7,398 nt of DNA from Actinomycetota bacterium (lineage in GTDB: Bacteria > Actinomycetota > Acidimicrobiia > Acidimicrobiales > RAAP-2). This document shows positions 1 to 4,926 of this stretch, piece after piece. Below the pieces are notes generated by a model. The model worked only from the letters and a program-made list of their open reading frames with translations, was not told the DNA's origin and did not search any database. Position numbers and translations under genes: made by a program. Position 1 is the stretch's first letter; every line of letters begins with the position of its first letter. The stretch covers positions 1-7,398 of the forward strand of contig WLKR01000052.1 of assembly GCA_009701115.1 (NCBI GenBank). The letters are read 5' to 3'.

Positions 1-76
1 GGCGACCGGCGAGCAGCCCGTCGCTTGGGCTCCGAACAGGCGACCGGCGAGCAGCCCGTCGCTTGGGCTCCGAACA
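1..76. repeat. Perfect 38-bp direct tandem duplication inside thrC
   Basis: Bases 1-38 and 39-76 are identical and abut directly. The identity stops at base 77, so the right border is exact; the left border is the window edge, and more copies could lie outside. A unit of 38 is not a multiple of three, so it shifts the thrC frame. The copy at 39-76 reads in the native thrC frame, so the copy at 1-38 is the extra one or an artefact. The unit contains short imperfect inverted arms (GCGAC and GTCGC). Confidence 0.95.
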
Positions 77-869
77 TCACCGGTGGTGGACCAGAGACGA
101 GGCCGAGCTCGGTAAATTCGCGAAAGCCCTTGGCAATCTTGGTGAGCTGGGAACCAGAGGCAATCGGGGCGAGCACCTGGGCCGGCAACTCCCAACCGAG
201 TTGTTCGACAATTTCGTAGGCCAGCGTCTTTGATCCCTCGGCATAGTACGCACGGAGATTCACGTTGGCAAAGGCCCAGTCGGGGTGAGAGTCCACGAGT
301 TCGGCACACAGACGATTGACATCGTCGTAGTTACCCTCGACGGCCAGTACGACGCCACCGAAGATGGCCGTCATGGCGACCTTGGACTTTTCGAGGTCGG
401 AGGGGATCACCGTCACGCTGGGCCAGCCCAGCGCGGCGGCGTGGGCCGCAACGGATGTGGCCAAGTTGCCCGTGGAGGCACAAGCGGCAGTGGTGAAGCC
501 GAGTTGGCGAGCCGAAGAAAGAGCGCAGGACACGACGCGGTCCTTAAACGATCCAGTTGGATTGCGGGTGTCGTCCTTCAACCAGAGTTCTGAGAGTCCG
601 AGCTCCGCAGCGAGACGATCGGCTCGCTTCAGTGGCGTCCAACCAGCGCCGAGGTCGACGGGTTCGCCACCGTGATCGGGCAACAGGTCGTGGTAGCGCC
701 AAATCGACGCGGGGCCGGCGGCAATCCGCTCGCGCGTGACGACTTTTTTAGCGGCCTCTAGGTCGTAGGCAACTTCCAACGGACCAAAGCACTCGTCACA
801 CGAGTACCGCGCCTCAGTGGGGTACGTGGTGCCGCATTCTCGGCACCGAAGACCAACAGCAAAACTCAC
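1..869 (-). CDS. thrC: Threonine synthase, 5' portion, frame broken by a duplication at the window edge
   Basis: PLP-dependent enzyme that converts O-phosphohomoserine to threonine in the cytoplasm, the last step of threonine synthesis. My minus-strand translation gives 289 codons without a stop. An N-terminal zinc-ribbon-like CxxC pair (C9/C12 and C24/C27) is followed by the PLP-lysine motif NPTGSFKDR (K109), the phosphate-loop-type stretch ASTGNLATS near residues 132-140, and FGAQATGCSPVA at 266-277. This matches the zinc-ribbon type of threonine synthase, usually well over 350 residues, so the C-terminal part lies outside. The GTG start at 869-867 is chosen because AAGGAG lies five bases upstream and the zinc ribbon follows directly. 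Native reading frame covers codons 1-277; the last 12 codons read the second copy of a 38-bp tandem duplication out of frame. The gene is divergent from gpgS. Identification is firm; whether it is a pseudogene or an assembly error at a contig end cannot be decided here. Confidence 0.9.
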   Translation of the reverse strand, partial: MSFAVGLRCRECGTTYPTEARYSCDECFGPLEVAYDLEAAKKVVTRERIAAGPASIWRYHDLLPDHGGEPVDLGAGWTPLKRADRLAAELGLSELWLKDDTRNPTGSFKDRVVSCALSSARQLGFTTAACASTGNLATSVAAHAAALGWPSVTVIPSDLEKSKVAMTAIFGGVVLAVEGNYDDVNRLCAELVDSHPDWAFANVNLRAYYAEGSKTLAYEIVEQLGWELPAQVLAPIASGSQLTKIAKGFREFTELGLVSGPPPVMFGAQATGCSPVACSEPKRRAARRS

Positions 870-874
870 TACGA

Positions 875-880
875 CTCCTT
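875..880 (-). promoter_or_regulatory. Shine-Dalgarno site of thrC
   Basis: The minus strand reads AAGGAG, then TCGTA, then the GTG start at 869-867. The near-consensus sequence and five-base spacing decide the GTG start. It contrasts with gpgS and the LytR_C gene, which have no such site. Confidence 0.8.
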
Positions 881-905
881 CTCATCGCACGGGCATTGGC
901 ACCTG

Positions 906-936
906 GGGTTATGAGCGGAGAGCTCACAATTAACCC
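906..936 (-). promoter_or_regulatory. Inverted repeat/hairpin in the presumed thrC leader
   Basis: On the thrC (minus) strand the order is GGGTTA, ATTG, TGAGC, TCTCC, GCTCA, TAACCC. This can fold into a 6-bp outer stem and a 5-bp inner stem with a 4-base bulge on one side and a 5-base loop. It lies 26 bases upstream of the thrC ribosome binding site. No T-run follows, so it does not look like an intrinsic terminator. It could be an RNA leader element or, as DNA, an operator (TGAGC-N5-GCTCA). A second, weaker pair (GCGACT/AGTCGC, 945-950 and 969-974) lies upstream in the same leader. Confidence 0.5.
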
Positions 937-990
937 TGGTTGCCGCGACTTCAACGGGCCCATCCCTCAGTCGCTCTTGATGACCCTTCT

Positions 991-1019
991 ATTGTGGCGA
1001 AAATTCTCGAAAAAGTCAA
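991..1019 (-). promoter_or_regulatory. Candidate promoter of thrC
   Basis: The minus strand shows TTGACT (1019-1014) as -35, a 17-bp spacer, and CACAAT (996-991) as -10. These match five and four of six consensus positions at the ideal spacing. Transcription would start near 984 and give a leader of about 115 bases that carries the inverted repeat at 906-936. It lies within the 55 bases upstream of gpgS, so the two divergent promoters are almost back to back. Confidence 0.5.
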
Positions 1020-1033
1020 CTACGCCACTGCTC

Positions 1034-1045
1034 TAGCCTTAGGGC
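1034..1045 (+). promoter_or_regulatory. Candidate leaderless promoter (-10) of gpgS
   Basis: TAGCCT (1034-1039) fits the TAnnnT core of actinobacterial -10 boxes. Six bases separate it from the ATG at 1046, so the transcript would begin at the start codon itself. No Shine-Dalgarno sequence and no clear -35 are visible. The same 12 bases, TAGCCTTAGGGC, occur upstream of the tRNA-Thr gene at 2354-2365, where they sit at a sensible promoter distance. Confidence 0.55.
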
Positions 1046-1831
1046 ATGACTTGGAGCGACGTCCCGTTGACCTATCTCGCCTCCCGCGGCGAACTCGATG
1101 TCCTGGTTCAGCTCAAGGGGCACAAGACCATCAGCGTCATCATCCCGGCGCAGAACGAAGCCCCCACCATCGGGGCCGTACTCGATGCCGTGCAGGCCAG
1201 CACCCGTCGCTGGCCCGGCCTGATCGATGAAGTCCTAGTCGTCGATGATCACTCGACCGACGACACCGCTACGGTGGCCAGTCGCCACGGCGCTCGGGTG
1301 GTGGACTTGCACGGCCCCGGGGGCAAGGGCCAAGCCATGACCTTTGGGCTGGCCCAATCGACCAGTGACCTTGTGGTGTTTTTGGACGCCGACGTTCTCA
1401 ACACCACCGAAGAGTTCGTGCCTCGAATGATTGCGCCGCTACTTACCAACGATCACATTCAGATGGTGAAGGCCTACTACGACCGGCCTCTCCACAACAT
1501 GCCCACCGGTGGTGGTCGAGTGACGGAACTCGCTGCTCGTCCGATCCTGTCGCTGCTCTTCCCGGGACTCGGGGAAATCCGCCAACCACTGGCCGGTGAA
1601 ACGGCCGGTCGTCGAGAGGTATTCGAGAAGGTCGGTTTTGCCGATGCCTACGGCGTCGAGATTGCCCTACTGATTGACGTCGCGGGCAACTTTGGCGTTA
1701 ACGCCATCGCTCAGGTGGACCTGGGCGTGAGGCGTCACCGCAATCGTCCGATTGAAGAACTGCGCCCAATGTCAGTTGACGTGTTGCGAGCTGCGATGGC
1801 GCGATACGGAGTCGAACTACCCAACCACTAG
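1046..1831 (+). CDS. gpgS: Glucosyl-3-phosphoglycerate synthase (GT81 / GT-A fold)
   Basis: Transfers glucose from a nucleotide sugar (UDP-glucose in mycobacteria) to 3-phosphoglycerate, giving glucosyl-3-phosphoglycerate. This precursor leads to glucosylglycerate and, in mycobacteria, to methylglucose lipopolysaccharides. The 261-residue protein follows mycobacterial GpgS over nearly its whole length: ISVIIPAQNE (29-38), VDDHSTDDT (66-74), GKG (93-95), the metal-binding DAD (114-116, DSD in mycobacteria), TGGGRVTEL (154-162), YGVEI (202-206) and the conserved GVRRHRNRP (227-235). It lacks about 20 residues at the N-terminus and roughly 35-40 at the C-terminus compared with my memory of the M. 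tuberculosis protein. The start is fixed by an in-frame TAG six bases upstream; no Shine-Dalgarno is present, which suggests leaderless translation. Its stop overlaps that of the convergent LytR_C gene. The phosphatase partner GpgP is not in the window. A related GT2-like transferase is the main alternative. Confidence 0.85.
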   Translation: MTWSDVPLTYLASRGELDVLVQLKGHKTISVIIPAQNEAPTIGAVLDAVQASTRRWPGLIDEVLVVDDHSTDDTATVASRHGARVVDLHGPGGKGQAMTFGLAQSTSDLVVFLDADVLNTTEEFVPRMIAPLLTNDHIQMVKAYYDRPLHNMPTGGGRVTELAARPILSLLFPGLGEIRQPLAGETAGRREVFEKVGFADAYGVEIALLIDVAGNFGVNAIAQVDLGVRRHRNRPIEELRPMSVDVLRAAMARYGVELPNH

Positions 1832-2322
1832 TGCGCGATGTCGGGACCGAGCAGAACAATGATCTGATCGTCCAACGCACCAGGTACCGGCGCTGCACCG
1901 GTCCAGAGTTGCAATGTGCCCGCGCCGAGAAACTGGCGAATGAGAACGGCCTGTGATGCGTAGCCGGACTTGTAGTAGATCGCGGTGTGACCCACGCGAG
2001 GGCCATTGAGCTTGGGCAGCATGTTCCAGCCCTGCGTCATCAACCGCGCCGTAACGGCCGCGGCTAATCCCGCCGTCTTGGTTCCGTTGGCGACCTGCAC
2101 GCGAACCTGACTGCGGCCCAAGGTGGTGGTCGTTACGCCGTCGACCCCAGTGGTGGTGGCGTGATGATGCTTCACTTTGCCATCTACGGAAATCGAGGGC
2201 ACCGCCCGTAGAGCGAAAAACGCAAAGAGGGCGAAGGTGAACAAGATCGCACCCATAACGCGAGGCACGGGCTGGTACCGGCCCTTGGGGCGCTCTGGCA
2301 ATTCGGTCGTTTCGTCAGCCAC
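1828..2322 (-). CDS. Membrane-anchored LytR_C-domain protein
   Basis: A 164-residue protein with a short cytoplasmic N-terminus, one hydrophobic segment (about 22-40), a linker with HHH and Thr-rich runs (about 52-67), and a C-terminal domain (about 72-160). The domain carries the pattern of the LytR/cell-envelope-related C-terminal domain: VRVQVANGT, then GLAAAVTARL, then TAIYYKSGYASQA and DQIIVLLGPD. Such stand-alone proteins are common in Actinobacteria. There is no catalytic LytR-CpsA-Psr domain, so it is not itself a phosphotransferase; an envelope-facing role is inferred. The GTG start at 2322-2320 is chosen because an in-frame TAG lies nine bases upstream, a -10-like TAGGCT ends six bases before it, and a later start would remove the N-terminal tail before the membrane segment. 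No Shine-Dalgarno is present. The gene is convergent with gpgS and divergent from tRNA-Thr. Confidence 0.75.
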   Translation of the reverse strand: MADETTELPERPKGRYQPVPRVMGAILFTFALFAFFALRAVPSISVDGKVKHHHATTTGVDGVTTTTLGRSQVRVQVANGTKTAGLAAAVTARLMTQGWNMLPKLNGPRVGHTAIYYKSGYASQAVLIRQFLGAGTLQLWTGAAPVPGALDDQIIVLLGPDIAH

Positions 2323-2334
2323 GGTCTTAGCCTA
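2323..2334 (-). promoter_or_regulatory. Candidate leaderless promoter of the LytR_C gene
   Basis: The minus strand reads TAGGCT (2334-2329), then AAGACC, then the GTG start. The TAnnnT hexamer and six-base gap are the same arrangement as at gpgS, which implies transcription from the first base of the start codon. No Shine-Dalgarno and no obvious -35 are seen. Confidence 0.5.
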
Positions 2335-2353
2335 CGCCCCCGAAAATCATTAG

Positions 2354-2365
2354 TAGCCTTAGGGC
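2354..2365 (+). promoter_or_regulatory. Candidate promoter (-10) of tRNA-Thr
   Basis: TAGCCT at 2354-2359 is followed by the same six bases as at gpgS (shared 12-mer TAGCCTTAGGGC). The matching start position would be G2366, giving a 7-base leader before the mature tRNA at 2373. No convincing -35 is seen. It lies about 20 bp from the divergent LytR_C -10 box. Confidence 0.5.
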
Positions 2366-2372
2366 GCACCTA

Positions 2373-2447
2373 GCCGGTGTGGCGCAGTGGTAGCGCAACT
2401 GATTTGTAATCAGTAGGTCGTGGGTTCGACCCCCACCGCCGGCTCCA
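2373..2447 (+). tRNA. tRNA-Thr, anticodon TGT, CCA encoded
   Basis: A complete cloverleaf can be drawn. The acceptor stem pairs GCCGGTG (2373-2379) with CGCCGGC (2437-2443), with one G-U pair. The D stem is GCGC/GCGC (2382-2385, 2393-2396). The anticodon stem is ACTGA/TCAGT (2398-2402, 2410-2414) around the loop TTTGTAA, so the anticodon is TGT at 2405-2407 and reads ACA. The variable loop is AGGTC. The T arm is GTGGG-TTCGACC-CCCAC (2420-2436). The discriminator is T2444 and CCA is encoded at 2445-2447. No terminator follows before mscL, 53 bases downstream, so read-through is possible. Confidence 0.97.
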
Positions 2448-2500
2448 GCAATTTTCATTTGTGGACCATTAATTTCAGCCGTCTCTGCGAAACTAGGACT

Positions 2501-2962
2501 ATGTCCGCATTCAATAAGTCCAAATCAGTCCTGAAGGAATTCCGTTCCTTTGCGCTCCGGGCCAACGCCATCGATCTGGCGATTGGTGTAACCGTCGGTG
2601 CCGCCTTCACGGCAGTTGTCACCGCCATCGTCCAGGGCCTCTTCACCCCGATTATCTCCGCGCTAGCCGGGAACGCCAATTTCGCGACATTGACCTTTCA
2701 CATCAACAAGAGTGCCTTTAAGTACGGCGAAGTTATTAACTCCATTATTTCGCTCTTGGTGATTGCCGCCGTGATGTTCTTCCTCGTCGTCAAGCCCTTG
2801 AACTCGCTGCGTCGCAATTTGGGTTTCGACGCCGATGAAACGCCGACCAAGGCCAAGTGCCCCGCGTGTCTGTCCGAGATTCCACTGGCCGCTACGCGTT
2901 GTGCTTTCTGCACCGAGGTACTTCCAGCTAACTGGAGTGAGCCGAAGCCGCCAACGGCCTAA
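2501..2962 (+). CDS. mscL: Large-conductance mechanosensitive channel with C-terminal zinc ribbon
   Basis: Pore-forming inner-membrane protein that opens under membrane tension and releases solutes during osmotic downshock. The 153 residues show the MscL layout: an amphipathic N-terminus with FRSFALRANAIDLAIGV (14-30) leading into TM1 with its Ala/Gly-rich pore-lining stretch (about 20-45), a periplasmic loop with FATLTFHINKS (61-71), and TM2 (about 79-98) ending in KPLNSLRR. A cytoplasmic C-terminal extension carries CPAC and CAFC (C120, C123, C134, C137), a CxxC-x10-CxxC zinc ribbon replacing the plain helical bundle; this variant is known in other MscL proteins. The start at 2501 gives the usual N-terminus; an in-frame ATG at 2420 lies inside the tRNA and is rejected. 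There is no good Shine-Dalgarno; GAAACT with a TGC extension six bases before the ATG could be a leaderless -10. The stop overlaps that of rlmB. Confidence 0.95.
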   Translation: MSAFNKSKSVLKEFRSFALRANAIDLAIGVTVGAAFTAVVTAIVQGLFTPIISALAGNANFATLTFHINKSAFKYGEVINSIISLLVIAAVMFFLVVKPLNSLRRNLGFDADETPTKAKCPACLSEIPLAATRCAFCTEVLPANWSEPKPPTA

Positions 2963-3828
2963 CGACGCAGGTTGCGCTGCCGCGCGACTTCAAACATGGC
3001 CACTGAAGCAGCCACACCGGCATTGAGGGAAGTGATCTTCCCCAACTGCGGGATTGAGACAACTTCAGCGCAGCGCTTACGCGTGAGCTGAGCCATACCG
3101 TTCTCTTCGCCACCCACCACAAGAGCCACAGGTGTTGACGCAAGGTCCAGGTCGTAGATCGACTTATTCGACTCTCCGGCTAAGCCCACGGTCAAGACGC
3201 CGGCCTTGTTTAAGCGATCGAGGGCGGCGGGGATGCCACCAACTTGCGCGTAGTTGAGATACTCCACGGCCCCAGCGGCCGTCTTGGTAACGGTCGGGGA
3301 GATTCTTGCTGACCGGTGACGTGGCAACACGATGCCGGTTACGCCGGCACCATCGGCGCTGCGCAACATGGCACCCAGGTTGCGGGGGTCAGTCACGCCA
3401 TCGGCCACGAACAAAAAGCCACGCTCGTGCACTAAGAAATCGTCGAGCTCAACGGGCTTTAACCGATCGGCTTCGGCGAAGACACCTTGGTGACCTTCGG
3501 TACGAGCGTCCCGATCGAGGCGGGCGCGCGAAACCAACTGCACCGGAACGCGTTGACGGCGAGCCTCTTCTTCAATCTGGTCCAAGATGGCCGCCGACTC
3601 CAGAGCGTCGGCCATGTAGATCTTGCGAACATTGCGACGACGAGCGAGTAACAGTTCCAGAACGGCCTGGCGACCTTCCACCTGTTCGCCACCGAGTCCC
3701 TCGGGGGCTGTACGTAACGGAACCTCTGTACCGCGTGAGCTAGTGCTCCGCGGACGGGGGTTCTTAGGAGCGCCCTTACGGGGCTCCGGGGGGCGGCCTC
3801 CGCCGCGGACGGGGGGACGAGGCGTCAT
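2959..3828 (-). CDS. rlmB: 23S rRNA 2'-O-methyltransferase, SpoU/TrmH family (RlmB-like)
   Basis: S-adenosylmethionine-dependent 2'-O-methyltransferase of the SPOUT superfamily; RlmB of E. coli methylates G2251 of 23S rRNA. The 289 residues begin with a basic Pro/Arg/Gly-rich tail (1-45), followed by a substrate-binding domain (about 46-120) and the knotted SpoU domain. Motif 1 is DGVTDPRNLGAMLRSADGAG (143-162), motif 2 is VVGGEENGM (237-245), and motif 3 is SIPQLGKITSLNAGVAAS (258-275). Motif 3 has AGVAAS where NVSVAAG-type sequences are usual. The start overlaps the ispF stop in ATGA, with AAGGAG five bases upstream of the ATG, so it is the last gene of the carD unit. The exact rRNA target is inferred; other TrmH-type methylases share these motifs, but the position downstream of ispF matches mycobacterial Rv3579c. 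Confidence 0.88.
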   Translation of the reverse strand: MTPRPPVRGGGRPPEPRKGAPKNPRPRSTSSRGTEVPLRTAPEGLGGEQVEGRQAVLELLLARRRNVRKIYMADALESAAILDQIEEEARRQRVPVQLVSRARLDRDARTEGHQGVFAEADRLKPVELDDFLVHERGFLFVADGVTDPRNLGAMLRSADGAGVTGIVLPRHRSARISPTVTKTAAGAVEYLNYAQVGGIPAALDRLNKAGVLTVGLAGESNKSIYDLDLASTPVALVVGGEENGMAQLTRKRCAEVVSIPQLGKITSLNAGVAASVAMFEVARQRNLRR

Positions 3829-4298
3829 GCTTGCTCCTTCAGGAGGGCCACCGCGAGAGCCGCGATTCCCTCTTTATTTCCAATAGGTCCGAGCCGCTCC
3901 ATGGTGGTGGCCTTGACCGAGACGGGGGCACCGATGACGACGGTGAGTTCGCGCACCATGGCGGCCTTGAGGTCGCCCAGTTTCGGGGCCTCGGCGATCA
4001 CCGTGACATCAACATTTTCAATTACGAATCCGGCGTCACGAACCTTCTGCACGACCAGCGTGAGCAGCATGCGCGAGTCCGCACCCGACCAAGTCGCGTC
4101 AGTGTCACTGAAGTGTTCGCCAATATCACCAAGACCAGCCGCACCGAGGAGAGCGTCGGCCACGGCGTGGGCCACGGCGTCGGCGTCGCTGTGCCCTTCC
4201 AGACCGGCGGCGTTCGGAACGGTTACCAATCCGAGCTTGAGAGGTCGAGTGGCGTCATTACTGAAGCGATGAATGTCGAATCCCTGCCCGATGCGCAT
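3825..4298 (-). CDS. ispF: 2-C-methyl-D-erythritol 2,4-cyclodiphosphate synthase
   Basis: Cyclises CDP-methylerythritol 2-phosphate to the 2,4-cyclodiphosphate with loss of CMP, the fifth step of the non-mevalonate isoprenoid pathway; a trimeric zinc enzyme. The 157 residues match the usual length. Visible signatures are MRIGQGFDIHRF with metal ligands D8 and H10, the motif GHSDADAVAHAVADALLGA with the third ligand H44, GDIGEHFSDTD (57-67), and KATTMERLGPIGNKEGIAA near the C-terminus. The ATG at 4298 has GGAG seven bases upstream inside the end of ispD, and only two bases separate the genes, so translation is probably coupled. Its stop overlaps the rlmB start. All key residues are present. 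Confidence 0.97.
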   Translation of the reverse strand: MRIGQGFDIHRFSNDATRPLKLGLVTVPNAAGLEGHSDADAVAHAVADALLGAAGLGDIGEHFSDTDATWSGADSRMLLTLVVQKVRDAGFVIENVDVTVIAEAPKLGDLKAAMVRELTVVIGAPVSVKATTMERLGPIGNKEGIAALAVALLKEQA

Positions 4299-4300
4299 GG

Positions 4301-4924
4301 TCAGACTCCACTCATCTTGAGGTGATCAAGGTCTTCAGGGTTTGTCACCTTGATGTTGGTTCGCTCTCCGGCCACAACAACGACACTTTCACCAAGGGCT
4401 TCAACCAATCCGGCATCATCGGTAGCCACACCGGACGACGCGTGAGCCCGACGAAGAACTTCGGCCTGAAAGGCCTGAGGGGTCTGCACGGCTATGAGTT
4501 GATCACGGGGTGGCGTGTTCACCACAACCCCATCGGCGATCTGCTTAATCGTGTCGCTAACGGGTACGCCCGGAATGGCGGCAGCGGCGCCGGCGCGAAC
4601 AGCCGCGAGCACGACTTCGAAAAGTTTTGTCGACGCTAAAGGACGGGCGGCATCTTGCACCACGATGAACTGTGCGTCGTCGCAGACGGCTAAGCCGGCC
4701 CGCACAGAGTCTGACCTGGTCTCTCCACCGGTCACCACGAGGTCGGCTCCTTCGCCGTCACCGAGGTAGTCCTCGGGTACGACGACCACGACAAAATCGG
4801 CCACCGAACGTGATTGCTCCACACTGTGGGCCGCGAGGGTGCGACCACCGAGTTTGGCGAACTGCTTTTGTCCGCCGAATCGCTCACCACGACCACCGGC
4901 CACCACAATGGCGGCGACGGTCAT
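4301..4924 (-). CDS. ispD: 2-C-methyl-D-erythritol 4-phosphate cytidylyltransferase
   Basis: Transfers CMP from CTP to methylerythritol 4-phosphate, the third step of the non-mevalonate isoprenoid pathway. The 207 residues are somewhat shorter than the roughly 230 typical of the family but carry all landmarks: nucleotide-binding AGGRGERFGGQKQF (9-22; R15 and K20 match the catalytic Arg/Lys pair of the E. coli enzyme), GGETRSDSV (66-74), VVQDAARPL (88-96, magnesium-linked D91), DTIKQI (124-129), R140, TPQAF (148-152), TDDAGLVE (168-175) and IKVTNPEDL (191-199). The start is two bases after the carD stop, with no Shine-Dalgarno, so translation probably depends on carD. It pairs with ispF directly downstream; the two act two steps apart in the same pathway. 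Confidence 0.97.
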   Translation of the reverse strand: MTVAAIVVAGGRGERFGGQKQFAKLGGRTLAAHSVEQSRSVADFVVVVVPEDYLGDGEGADLVVTGGETRSDSVRAGLAVCDDAQFIVVQDAARPLASTKLFEVVLAAVRAGAAAAIPGVPVSDTIKQIADGVVVNTPPRDQLIAVQTPQAFQAEVLRRAHASSGVATDDAGLVEALGESVVVVAGERTNIKVTNPEDLDHLKMSGV

Positions 4925-4926
4925 GA

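Noticed and set aside
870..990. T-box riboswitch upstream of thrC
   Set aside because: Position would suit an amino-acid gene, but I find no AGGGUGG-type T-box sequence and no terminator with a T-run.
1698..2006. Minus-strand 102-codon frame spanning the gpgS and LytR_C ends
   Set aside because: It crosses two conserved genes in an out-of-frame register and has no domain likeness.
2373..2447. tRNA-Thr as an integration site for a mobile element
   Set aside because: No integrase, no repeat of the tRNA 3' end, and only housekeeping genes around it.
2420..2500. Longer mscL starting at an ATG at 2420
   Set aside because: That ATG-frame start lies inside the T arm of tRNA-Thr and adds residues foreign to MscL; the ATG at 2501 gives the standard N-terminus.
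3831..4325. Plus-strand open frames over ispF, and similar ones over rlmB and ispD
   Set aside because: Antisense shadows of strongly conserved genes produced by GC-rich codon use; no ribosome binding site or family likeness.
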